Positions 1 through 7,517 of a stretch of DNA of 17,621 nucleotides are shown in pieces (the stretch's first letter is position 1; the number at the start of each line of letters is the position of its first letter). The notes beneath the pieces are model-generated. The model did no database searches, had not been told where the DNA came from, and saw only the letters and a list, made by a program, of their open reading frames with translations. The position numbers were made by a program, and so were the translations under genes. Source of the DNA: Rhodopseudomonas_A sp036404135 (GTDB lineage: Bacteria; Pseudomonadota; Alphaproteobacteria; Rhizobiales; Xanthobacteraceae). Location of the stretch: NCBI RefSeq assembly GCF_036404135.1, contig NZ_DASWPE010000106.1, forward strand, positions 1-17,621. Reading direction: 5' to 3'.

Positions 1-276
1 CCGGGCTGCCTCCACTTGATACACCCGTCAACCGTCTGCCTAGGGGAGACAAGGAGAGACAAGGGCAGAGGCTACTAGTACCCGCCACCGAGGATTGCAC
101 CCGACGGCCGCCCGGTCCGGACATCCGTTTCGACACGCGAGCTGACTGTTGGCGCCAAAGGCAGAGCTTGGACTTTGACTAGAATTTACCTGTAAATAGG
201 ATAAAGATCAATCTTTTAATTATTTTTAATATGTTATTTAAGCTGAAATAAATAGAAACAATTTAAAATAAAGCAT
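1..276. other. Foreign DNA of unknown origin replacing the 3' part of nosY
   Basis: No convincing gene is visible here. Bases 181-276 are strikingly AT-rich (17 G or C in 96 by hand count, about 18 percent), unlike everything else in the window, while 1-180 is moderately GC-rich. Small features: a 9-bp direct repeat gagacaagg at 46-54 and 56-64; a perfect dyad ATTTAC-ct-GTAAAT at 184-197; a weak sigma70-like pair TTGACT (175-180) and TAGGAT (197-202), 16 bp apart, reading rightward; and a 6-bp AT hairpin at 234-251. The border with nosY at 276/277 is abrupt. I infer the edge of an inserted or rearranged segment, but I recognise no transposon terminal repeat, group II intron end or attachment site. 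Confidence 0.55.
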
Positions 277-519
277 CTCGCCGACCACCGCATCATGCGA
301 GATCAGCAAGGCGATCAGCGGCAACAGGAAGATAGTGAGGCTGGAGAGGCTGACCACGACCACGTCGAGCGCGCCGGCGCCGACATTGCCGGTCGGCGCG
401 CTGCCGAGGAAGGTCAGCGACAGCGCCAATGCGGCCAAGAGCAGCGTGGTCGCCAGCACCCAGCGGTTGCGCAGACCTTCCTGGATTTCCTTGGCGGCGA
501 TGATGGCGATGGTTCTCAC
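238..519 (-). pseudogene. nosY: Truncated NosY, membrane subunit of the NosDFY ABC transporter
   Basis: NosY is the polytopic permease of the NosDFY complex, which helps supply the sulfur/copper CuZ centre of N2O reductase; family members have about 275 residues and six membrane helices. Here a GTG start at 519 overlaps the nosF stop by four bases (GTGA). Eighty-one codons are NosY-like: an N-terminal KEIQEGLRNRW segment, a first membrane helix (VLATTLLLAALALSLTF), and a second (TIFLLPLIALLI) ending in SHDAVVGE. After codon 81 the frame runs into AT-rich DNA and adds 12 unrelated residues (MLYFKLFLFISA) before a stop at 238-240. About 70 percent of the protein, including helices three to six, is missing, so the product cannot work as a permease. 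Whether the 3' part survives elsewhere is not visible. Confidence 0.85.
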
Positions 520-1418
520 GAGGCCGGCTCCTGCAGGTTCAGGAAATGCGCGTAGAGCTCGTCCAGCGTCGGCGCTGCGATCTCGATGTTGCGCACCCGC
601 GGATCGGAGGCCGCGGCGCGCAGCAGCGCCATCTTCTGCGCGTCGTCCGGCACCAGCAGCACATGGCCCTTGGCGGACGCGTCGCGCGGCCCGTTCATCC
701 ACTCCGGCACGGCGCCGTCGGCGAGATCGATCGCGACCCGGATCGGCAGCTGCGAGATCGTGCGCAGCTCGCTCATGGTGCCCTGCGCGGCGAGCACGCC
801 GCGGTTCATGATCAGCACGTGTTCGGCGCGGTCTTCCAATTCGTTCAGCGCGTGCGAGGAGATCAGCACGGTGGCGCCGTCGGCGCGCAATTCGTCGAGG
901 ATCTGGTAGAAGGTCTGGCGCAGCGCCGGATCGAGCCCGGTGGTCGGCTCGTCCAACAGCAGCACGCGCGGCCGGCCGAGCAGCGCCTGCGCCAGCCCCA
1001 GCCGCTGCCGCATGCCCTTGGAATAGGTGCCGACCTTGCGGTCGGCGGCGTGCGCCAGCCCGACGCGCTGCAACAGCGGCCAGGCGGTGGCCGGCTTGAT
1101 CTGTTTCAGCCGCGCGTAGAACGCCAGCGTCTCGCGGCCGGTGAGAGCCGCATTGAACGCGACGTTTTCCGGTAGATAGCCGAGCAGCCGGCGTGCGGAG
1201 AATTCGCCGGCGGCGGGATCTTCGCCGAGCACGCGGATATCGCCATGCTCGGCGCGGATCAGCCCCAGCATCAGCTTGATCAGCGTGGTCTTGCCGGCGC
1301 CGTTGTGGCCGACCAGCGCGCTGAGCCGGCCGGGCTCGAGGTCGAACGAGACGTCGCGCAGCGCCCGCACCGCGCGGTAGCGCTTCTCGACCTGGCTGAC
1401 GGTGACGGTTGCGGTCAT
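516..1418 (-). CDS. nosF: NosF, ATP-binding subunit of the NosDFY ABC transporter
   Basis: This 300-residue ABC ATPase works in the cytoplasm and powers the NosDFY complex, which is required for assembly of the CuZ site of periplasmic N2O reductase. Seen in the protein: Walker A GHNGAGKTT (37-45), YLPEN in the Q-loop region (81-85), signature YSKGMRQR (132-139), Walker B RVLLLDEP (151-158) and a switch histidine in the LISSHALNEL stretch. The ATG at 1418 is chosen because it forms a 4-base ATGA overlap with the nosD stop and the family-like N-terminus MTATVTVSQVEKRYRAVRAL follows; an upstream extension to 1577 would lie inside nosD. Its own stop overlaps the nosY GTG. With nosY truncated, NosF has lost its membrane partner unless another copy exists. 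Confidence 0.93.
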   Translation of the reverse strand: MTATVTVSQVEKRYRAVRALRDVSFDLEPGRLSALVGHNGAGKTTLIKLMLGLIRAEHGDIRVLGEDPAAGEFSARRLLGYLPENVAFNAALTGRETLAFYARLKQIKPATAWPLLQRVGLAHAADRKVGTYSKGMRQRLGLAQALLGRPRVLLLDEPTTGLDPALRQTFYQILDELRADGATVLISSHALNELEDRAEHVLIMNRGVLAAQGTMSELRTISQLPIRVAIDLADGAVPEWMNGPRDASAKGHVLLVPDDAQKMALLRAAASDPRVRNIEIAAPTLDELYAHFLNLQEPAS

Positions 1419-2779
1419 GGCTGGCCCCGCGCGACCATCGGCTTCGGCGGTGGCGCGATCAGCGGATGGGTGTCGATCACGCCGCCGGGATACAGCGCCG
1501 GAAACTGGTTCTGCGCCCAGCGCAGCACCTGCACCGCCGGGCTGTTGATCAGCACTTTGGCGGACGGTGCGGTCCACAGCACGCGGTCGACCAGATCGTT
1601 GGGCCGATAGGCGGTGTCGGCGATGCCGTCGCCGTCGAGATCGAACGCCGGATTGTCGCTCCAGTAATTGCCGCGGCCGGCCTTCGACCAGTCGAGGTTG
1701 CGGGTGCCGACATATTTCACCTGGTTGCGGTTGCCGATGAAGGCGTTGCCGGTGATCTCATTGCCCTCGGAGCCGGCGGTGAAATGGATGCCGATGCCGC
1801 AGCGCTCGAACCAGTTGTCGCGAAACTGGTTGTGGTTGGCGTTGTAGATGAACACGCATTTCTCCGGGCCGTCCTGCGCCGACGAAGCCGGCGCGGGCTT
1901 GGCCTCGGGCAGCATGCCCTTTTCGTCGTCGGCGCCGTCGTCGCGGCGGTTGCCGATGTTGGCGCGCGAGCCGCCGCTGACCCGGTTGCCCTCGATCGCG
2001 GCGTAATTGGCGTAGTTGAACAAAAAGCCGTAGTCGCGGTCGCGATCGGAGACGTTGCCGCGGATTTTCAGCCGGTTGGAATACATGATGGCGTAGCCGG
2101 CATGATTGCCGATCGAGAGGTTGCCGGCGACCTCGCTGTCATTGGTGTACATGTAGTGCACCGCGAAGCGGACGTTTTCGAAGCGGTTGTTGATGAAGCG
2201 GTCCTTCAGGCTGCTGATGGTGAAGATGCCGTCGCGGCCGTCGCGGAACGTATTGTCGGCGATCGTCACGTCGGGCGCATTCCACACCGAGACGCCGTTG
2301 CCGGCCTCGTTGAGCCGGATGTCGCGCAGGCCTTCGATGACGTTGGATTCGACGCGCGATCCCGAAGCGCCGTGCACATAGACGCCGAACAGATTGCCTT
2401 GCAGCCGGTTGTTCTCGATCCGCGCGCGCTCGGCGCTCTGCTCCAGGAAGATCGCCGAATCCATGGTCTGCAGATCGCGGCCGGAGCCGGTGATGGTGAG
2501 GCCGCGAACGACCACGTCCGCCGCGGTGACCCTGATCACGGTGCCGCTGCCATTGCCGGCCAGCACCGCGCCGGGCTCGCCGGCAAGGGTGAGGCGACGG
2601 TCGATCGTGATCGGGCCCTGATGCGCGCCGGCCGCGAGCAAGGCGACGTCGCCGTCCTTCGCGCGGTCGAGCACCGCCTGCAGCGGCTCTCCCGGCGCCA
2701 CGCTGATCGTCTCCGCGACGGCGGAGTTGGTGGCGGCGGCGATGAGCGCCGCGGACATAAGACGCAACCAGAGTGACAC
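1415..2779 (-). CDS. nosD: NosD, periplasmic beta-helix protein for N2O reductase maturation
   Basis: NosD is the exported component of NosDFY, involved in delivering sulfur and copper for the CuZ cluster. The 454-residue protein has a Sec-type signal peptide (residues 1-22, cleavage after AVA, mature start ETISVAPG) and then many imperfect repeats rich in N-x-(F/I/V) and G-N steps such as IENNRLQGN, VESNVIEG and IRGNVSD. This is the right-handed beta-helix (CASH/NosD) pattern. The start is GTG at 2779: a GAGGA ribosome site lies six bases upstream, and the only nearby ATG (2758) would leave a signal peptide that is too short. The stop overlaps nosF by four bases. It is separated from nosZ by 338 bp containing a palindromic repeat. 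Confidence 0.92.
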   Translation of the reverse strand: MSLWLRLMSAALIAAATNSAVAETISVAPGEPLQAVLDRAKDGDVALLAAGAHQGPITIDRRLTLAGEPGAVLAGNGSGTVIRVTAADVVVRGLTITGSGRDLQTMDSAIFLEQSAERARIENNRLQGNLFGVYVHGASGSRVESNVIEGLRDIRLNEAGNGVSVWNAPDVTIADNTFRDGRDGIFTISSLKDRFINNRFENVRFAVHYMYTNDSEVAGNLSIGNHAGYAIMYSNRLKIRGNVSDRDRDYGFLFNYANYAAIEGNRVSGGSRANIGNRRDDGADDEKGMLPEAKPAPASSAQDGPEKCVFIYNANHNQFRDNWFERCGIGIHFTAGSEGNEITGNAFIGNRNQVKYVGTRNLDWSKAGRGNYWSDNPAFDLDGDGIADTAYRPNDLVDRVLWTAPSAKVLINSPAVQVLRWAQNQFPALYPGGVIDTHPLIAPPPKPMVARGQP

Positions 2780-2935
2780 GTGCGTTCCTCGGGGTCTGAC
2801 GCGAACTGCGTTCAGTCAACTCAAGCCTTCGGCTTCTTCATGGAACGTTCCGCGCCGGCCCGAGGGTCGACGCGCGTGGATGAAACTTAGCAGCCGTCTC
2901 GGCGGCCGAGTTGATCGAAACGGTGCGGCACGCCT

Positions 2936-3090
2936 CCCTCGCCCCGCTTGCGGGGAGAGGGTGGCGCGAATGCGCGTAGCGCGTTCGAGCCGGGTAAGGG
3001 GGCGCCGCGTAATGCCGAGACGCCCCCTCACCCGACCCCGCTTCGCGAGCGCTACGCCGGGTCGACCTCTCCCCGCAAGCGGGGAGAGGT
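2936..3090. repeat. Palindromic repeat cluster between nosZ and nosD
   Basis: Two near-identical palindromes flank a central hairpin. The left one has 12-bp arms at 2936-2947 and 2950-2961 with one mismatch. The right one has perfect 12-bp arms at 3065-3076 and 3079-3090 around AA, with core cctctccccgc. The central hairpin pairs cgggtaagggggcg (2991-3004) with 3021-3034 (13 of 14). Similar 'cctctccccgc...gcggggagagg' palindromes are widespread in Rhizobiales genomes. It sits inside the nos operon, so in the transcript it would fold into strong hairpins between nosZ and nosD and may stabilise the 3' end of nosRZ mRNA or reduce read-through. The rest of the 338-bp gap shows nothing clear beyond the nosD ribosome site. 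Confidence 0.85.
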
Positions 3091-3117
3091 GAGTCAGTGC
3101 ACGTAGCTAAGCCCGTC

Positions 3118-5070
3118 TCACACCGTCTTCGGTTCGACCAGCATGCGGCCCTTCATCTCCATGTGCATGGCGTGGCAGAACCACGAACAATAGTACCAGT
3201 ACACGCCGGCGCGATCGGCCGAGAACGTCACCGAGGCGGTGGCCTGCGGCGCCACTTCCATCTGAATGCCGTAATTCACGATGGAGAAGCCGTGGGTGAG
3301 ATCTTCCACGTCGTCGATGTTGGTGACGTAGACGGTGACCCGATCGCCCTGCTTGACCTGGAATTTCTCCAGGCCGAACGTCGGCGCCTGCGAGGTCATA
3401 TAGACCCGCACCTTGTCGCCGTCGCGGATCACCTTGGAGTCGGTTTCGAGTTTGACGCCGTCGAGCTTGGCCTGCTTGACCGCGTCTTCGAACATCGGAT
3501 CGGCCCGGTTCCAGATCGAGATCGGGTTGATCTTGGAGCGGTGAACGATGGTGGCGTCGTGCGGTTCGGCGAAGCTCGGACCGTCATGGATGAGCTTCAT
3601 CTTGTCGCCGGAAATGTCGATCAGCTGATCGTTTTCCGGCTTCAGCGGGCCGACATTGAGGAAGCGGTCCTTGGAAAACTTGTTCAGCGAGATCAGCCAT
3701 TTTCCGTCGGCCTCTTTGGTCTGACCCATCGAGGTGTGGTTGTGGCCGGGCTGATAATGCACGTCGATCTTGTCGATGATCGGATCGACCTTCTCGCCCT
3801 TGAAGGCGCGTTTGGCGAGATCGATGTTCCATTTGCAGACCTGGCTGTCGAGGAACAGCGTGGTGTAGGCGTTGCCGCGGCCGTCATAGGCGGTGTGCAA
3901 CGGGCCGAGGCCGAGCTGCGGTTCGGCGACCACGACGTCGCGCGGCTTGATCTTGTCGTCGAACAGATCGTCGAACTTGCGCACGTCCATCACCGTGACG
4001 GTCGGCGACAGTTTGCCGGCGGCGACGATGTGGATGCCGTCCGGCGCGGTGTTCATGCCGTGCGGGCTGTTGGAGACCGGCACGTAGCGGGTGTAGGGCG
4101 AGCCGTGGCGGCCGTCGACCACCGGCACGCCGTTCATTTCCTTGAAGTCGCCCTTCTTCACCGCTTCTTCGATGCGCTTGATGTTGAAGATCGTCACCCA
4201 GTCCTGCTCGTTGGCGGTCATCTCGGCGGCGTTGACGCCTTCTTCGGAATTGTAGCAGGTCGCGAAGGCATATTTGCCCTGGTAGTCGGCGTCGACATTG
4301 TCGAGGTTGCCGTCGACCATCACCTGCCAGGCCACCTTCATGGTGTCGCCGTCCACCGCGGTGAAGATCGCGTGGTACTCCTTCGGCTTGTCGAGCACGC
4401 TGCCGTCGTTCGGCAGCGGCACGCGGTCTTCGCCGTTGCAGAACACGTAGCCGGTGCGCGGATATTTTTGCACCCGCAAGCCGTGCACGGTGTGCTGGTT
4501 CGGCAGCTGGATGATCTTGTCGCATTTCATCACGTCGAGCCGGACGCGGGCGACGCGGGTGTTGGCCTTGTCGTTCATGAAGGCGTAGCGGCCGTCATAG
4601 GTGCCGTCGGTGAACGACAGATGCGGATGGTGCAGGTCGCCGTTCATATAGGTGCCGCCGCGGGTTTTCAGGAACTCGCGGGATTCCGGCAACAGGCCCT
4701 CGGTGAGAACCTTGAGGCTCTCATTGGTCAGGCCCCAGCCGGTGGCGCTGTCGCGGTTGAACACCGGCACGCGCATCAATTCGCGCATCGACGGCAGGCC
4801 GACGATGCGCAGCTCGCCGGTCTGGCCGCTGGAGAAGAAGGTGTAGTATTCGTCGAGCTCGCCCGGCAGCACCTCGGTCTTCTGGGTGGTTGCAGCGCGC
4901 GCCGCCGGCGGCGTCGCCGCCTTGGTCTGGGCGTCCGCCGTTGCGATCAACCCCTTGCCGTCGCTGGTCAGCGCCACCCCGCCGGCGAGGCCGACACCGG
5001 CCGCGGCGGCCGTGGTCCCGAGCAGCGTGCGCCGGCTGACACCCGTTTTGTCTTTGTTATTGTCGGTCAT
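3118..5070 (-). CDS. nosZ: Nitrous oxide reductase NosZ, clade I, Tat-exported
   Basis: NosZ reduces N2O to N2 in the periplasm, the last step of denitrification. The 650-residue protein starts with a twin-arginine signal (SRRTLLG, RR at 13-14), typical of clade I enzymes. The beta-propeller carries the usual CuZ histidine motifs in order: DLHHPH, HTVHGLR, SPHGMN, PLHTAYD, GHNHTSMG and EPHDA. The C-terminal cupredoxin domain has the CuA ligands: a histidine in LTHGF, and CSWFCHAMHMEM with C628, C632, H636 and M639. No key ligand is missing. Start choice: TAGGAGG precedes two adjacent ATGs (5073 and 5070); the second has the better six-base spacing. The nosR stop is part of the same TAGGAGG, so the two genes are closely coupled. 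Confidence 0.97.
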   Translation of the reverse strand: MTDNNKDKTGVSRRTLLGTTAAAAGVGLAGGVALTSDGKGLIATADAQTKAATPPAARAATTQKTEVLPGELDEYYTFFSSGQTGELRIVGLPSMRELMRVPVFNRDSATGWGLTNESLKVLTEGLLPESREFLKTRGGTYMNGDLHHPHLSFTDGTYDGRYAFMNDKANTRVARVRLDVMKCDKIIQLPNQHTVHGLRVQKYPRTGYVFCNGEDRVPLPNDGSVLDKPKEYHAIFTAVDGDTMKVAWQVMVDGNLDNVDADYQGKYAFATCYNSEEGVNAAEMTANEQDWVTIFNIKRIEEAVKKGDFKEMNGVPVVDGRHGSPYTRYVPVSNSPHGMNTAPDGIHIVAAGKLSPTVTVMDVRKFDDLFDDKIKPRDVVVAEPQLGLGPLHTAYDGRGNAYTTLFLDSQVCKWNIDLAKRAFKGEKVDPIIDKIDVHYQPGHNHTSMGQTKEADGKWLISLNKFSKDRFLNVGPLKPENDQLIDISGDKMKLIHDGPSFAEPHDATIVHRSKINPISIWNRADPMFEDAVKQAKLDGVKLETDSKVIRDGDKVRVYMTSQAPTFGLEKFQVKQGDRVTVYVTNIDDVEDLTHGFSIVNYGIQMEVAPQATASVTFSADRAGVYWYYCSWFCHAMHMEMKGRMLVEPKTV

Positions 5071-5080
5071 CATAAGCCTC

Positions 5081-7363
5081 CTAGGCTTTGGGTTGCAGAT
5101 GGGAGGTATCGGCAGCAAGACCGGCGATCGGCCGGCCGGCTGCGGTGATCAGCGTGTCCGGGCCCTTGCCGGTGCGCATCGACGGCGATGACATCACCTC
5201 GCGCTTTTCGCGCTTCAGCCGCACCTGGATCATGTGCGGGCAGCGGTGGTCGTCGAAATACAATTCCTGGCAATGCATGCAGTAGATGCATTCGTTGACG
5301 TTGATGTGGCCTTCGGGATGGATCGCCTGCACCGGGCATTCGTTGCCGCAGCGCTGGCACGGCGAGCCGCATTCCTTCCAGCGCCGCAGCCATTCGAACA
5401 TCCGGATCCGGCCGGGGATCGCCAATGCTGCGCCGAGCGGGCACATGTAGCGGCAGAAGAACCGCTCGACGAACAGCCCGGCGGTCAGCAGCGTCAGCGC
5501 ATAGACCACATAGGGCCAGTCGCGGGCGAATTTCAAAACGATCGAGGTCTTGAACGGCTCCACCTCGGCGAGCTGCTCGGCGAAGCCGGTGGAGTACAGC
5601 GACATCCCGAACAGCCCGAGGAAGATGATGTATTTGATCGGCCACAGCCGTTCGTGTAGCCCCCAGGGCAGCCGAACTTGCGGCACCTTCAGCGCCTGCG
5701 CGATATTGTTGGTGAGTTCCTGCAGCGCGCCGAACGGACATAGCCAGCCGCAGAACGGCCCGCGGCCCCAGAACAGCAGCGCCGCCGCGGTCGCCGCCCA
5801 CAGCATGAAGATCAGCGGCGCCGAGAGGAAATACTGCCAGCTGAACCCGGTCATCAGCGAATTGACGAAGGTCAGCACGTTGACCACCGACAGCTGCGCG
5901 TTGGCGTACCAGCCGAGCCACACCAGGATGAACAAGAGATAGAAGCGGCGCACCCAGGTATAGAGCAAAGGCCGCCGCACTAGCGCGTTCTGGAAGAAGA
6001 AGATCAGCGTCAACACGCCGAGCGCGGCCGCCGCAATGCCGATCCGGATGAGATCGCCGCGCCAGATCCGCATCCACAACGGATCCTCGTCGGTGCCCTG
6101 GCCTTCGCCGACCCGCGGCGCCGCGGTGGAGGCGGCGGGCGCCGGCGCGCTGCGAGCCGCCGGCGGTTGCGGCGCGCGCTTCAGCAAACTATCCGGCAAG
6201 GCGTAGCCGAGGTCGAAGGTCAGCGCCGCCTTGTTGCGGACGTCGATCACGCGCTGCACCACGAGCTGCAGCGACCACGGCGCCACCGGGTCGAAGGCGA
6301 ACTCCGCCGGCACCACGAACAGCGCGATCTCCGGAAAATCCGGCGCGCCGGCGGCGGCGACGCTGCCGAGCCTGGTGTGGTCGCGGTCGCGGAACCGGAC
6401 GCTGTTGTTGTCCTGCACCAGTTCGATGCGGTCGAAGATGCCGCCGCGCACATAGCCCGAGCCCTTGAACGAATATCTGCCGGAGCCCGCCACCAGCAGC
6501 GCCTGCTGGCCGGGCTGCAACCGCGCCTTCAGCCGCTGATAGCCGTCGTCGCCGAGCAGGCTGCGGCCGATCGTCGGCACCGCGACGTCGGCGGCGTAGA
6601 GGTCGATGAACGACGCGTCGGGCTCGCCGTCCTCCGGATGCGCCGCGGCGGCGGCATCGCCGGATTTCTCGAACGCCTGGTTGATGTCGCCGACGCTGAG
6701 CTGCAGCCGTCGCACCGCGCCGTCGGCGAGCAGACCCTGCCAGTCGCGCAGCTCGCTGTGCTCCATGTCGATGGTCTTGTCGGCCGCCGGCAGCGTCGCG
6801 GCGGCGGCTGCCGCGCCGCCGCCGCCGAGCCGGCCCGAGCGGATCAGCTTGATCGCCGAGCGCACGATGCTGTCGCCGATCACCAGCACGGTGACGGTGG
6901 CGCCGCTGACGATGTCGACCCGCGGCGGCTTGGCACCGCCGCGCGCCACCACGCTCATGTCGACGCCGGCCAATTTGTTGACCACGTCGAGAATGCGTTT
7001 TTCCGGAATTCCCAACAGGATGATCGGCTCTTTGTGCTCGACCAGTTTGAATCCGGTCAGCACGCCGCCCGGATCGATGCCGACCAGCATTTCGATCGGC
7101 TTGCCGGAATAGCCGGTGGCGTTGGTGAAATCCGAATTCAGATAGACGTAGCCCTGCAACTGATCAGTTTTATACACCGGCACGATCGCCGGTTCGCCCT
7201 GCGGCGGGCCGAAGCGGTCGGCGCCGGGAATGAGTTCGCCGGGTTGCGATCGGGCGAGATAATCGCCGAGCACGCCCGCCGCGGACGGCGCAACCGCGCC
7301 CAGCCAGCAGCACAAGGCCAGCGCGAGGCTGAGGAGCAATGAAGTGCGGGCGAAATTTCGCAA
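5081..7363 (-). CDS. nosR: NosR, FMN- and iron-sulfur-containing membrane protein for N2O reduction
   Basis: NosR is needed for nosZ expression and for electron supply to N2O reductase. The 760-residue protein shows the family layout. It has a signal segment (residues 1-30) and a periplasmic FMN-binding domain with the covalent flavin motif SGATVT (153-158). Several membrane helices follow in the second half, with the polyferredoxin motifs FCGWLCPFGA and CRYMCPLGAA. The cytoplasmic tail has two [4Fe-4S] clusters (CGSPCQRCGNECP and CIYCMHCQELYFDDHRCP). The likely start is TTG at 7363 (TTG CGA AAT TTC), because no in-frame ATG or GTG exists before the signal helix; only a weak ribosome site is visible, so this start is uncertain. 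It is first in the operon, behind a FixK2-type box. Flavinylation normally uses an ApbE-like protein such as NosX, which is not in the window. Confidence 0.95.
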   Translation of the reverse strand: MRNFARTSLLLSLALALCCWLGAVAPSAAGVLGDYLARSQPGELIPGADRFGPPQGEPAIVPVYKTDQLQGYVYLNSDFTNATGYSGKPIEMLVGIDPGGVLTGFKLVEHKEPIILLGIPEKRILDVVNKLAGVDMSVVARGGAKPPRVDIVSGATVTVLVIGDSIVRSAIKLIRSGRLGGGGAAAAAATLPAADKTIDMEHSELRDWQGLLADGAVRRLQLSVGDINQAFEKSGDAAAAAHPEDGEPDASFIDLYAADVAVPTIGRSLLGDDGYQRLKARLQPGQQALLVAGSGRYSFKGSGYVRGGIFDRIELVQDNNSVRFRDRDHTRLGSVAAAGAPDFPEIALFVVPAEFAFDPVAPWSLQLVVQRVIDVRNKAALTFDLGYALPDSLLKRAPQPPAARSAPAPAASTAAPRVGEGQGTDEDPLWMRIWRGDLIRIGIAAAALGVLTLIFFFQNALVRRPLLYTWVRRFYLLFILVWLGWYANAQLSVVNVLTFVNSLMTGFSWQYFLSAPLIFMLWAATAAALLFWGRGPFCGWLCPFGALQELTNNIAQALKVPQVRLPWGLHERLWPIKYIIFLGLFGMSLYSTGFAEQLAEVEPFKTSIVLKFARDWPYVVYALTLLTAGLFVERFFCRYMCPLGAALAIPGRIRMFEWLRRWKECGSPCQRCGNECPVQAIHPEGHINVNECIYCMHCQELYFDDHRCPHMIQVRLKREKREVMSSPSMRTGKGPDTLITAAGRPIAGLAADTSHLQPKA

Positions 7364-7426
7364 ATGCGCAGGTTCCAGGTTCGACAGAACGCCGTTGTTC
7401 TGGATCGCGTGAGTTGCGACGAGGCC

Positions 7427-7432
7427 GTATAG
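7427..7432 (-). promoter_or_regulatory. Possible -10 element of the nosR promoter
   Basis: On the minus strand this reads CTATAC. Its centre is about 30 bp downstream of the centre of the FixK2-type box, the spacing expected when an FNR/CRP-type activator binds near -41. Transcription would start around 7420, giving a leader of about 56 nt before the nosR TTG. This is prediction by spacing only. Confidence 0.35.
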
Positions 7433-7452
7433 CAGTCGAACTCGGCGCTTCT

Positions 7453-7466
7453 TTGCGCTAGAGCAA
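7453..7466. promoter_or_regulatory. FixK2/FNR-type operator between nosR and a ferritin-like gene
   Basis: The sequence TTGCGCTAGAGCAA fits the FixK2 consensus TTG(A/C)-N6-(T/G)CAA exactly. In Bradyrhizobium the nos operon is controlled by FixK2 under low oxygen (family knowledge). The box centre is 96 bp from the nosR start and about 58 bp from the start of the divergent gene at 7518, so it could serve both, though only the nosR side has a plausible -10 at the right distance. The dyad centre is CTAG. Confidence 0.7.
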
Positions 7467-7517
7467 GCTCAACGGAACTCGTTCAGGCGAATTTGTCGTG
7501 GTTGGGAGAGTCCTGCA

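Noticed and set aside
1..276. Group II intron or IS481 copy as the cause of the nosY break
   Set aside because: No GTGYG-type intron end or domain V-like hairpin is seen, and the border lacks the TGTGAG terminus found at 17486, so the cause was left unnamed.
2816..3031. Possible 71-residue gene between nosZ and nosD
   Set aside because: It overlaps the palindromic repeats, has Arg-rich composition typical of repeat read-through, and no ribosome site.
3097..5148. Long open frame on the plus strand opposite nosZ
   Set aside because: It is the mirror of nosZ in high-GC DNA; the translation is His/Val/Arg-rich with no recognisable domain, whereas nosZ has every metal ligand.
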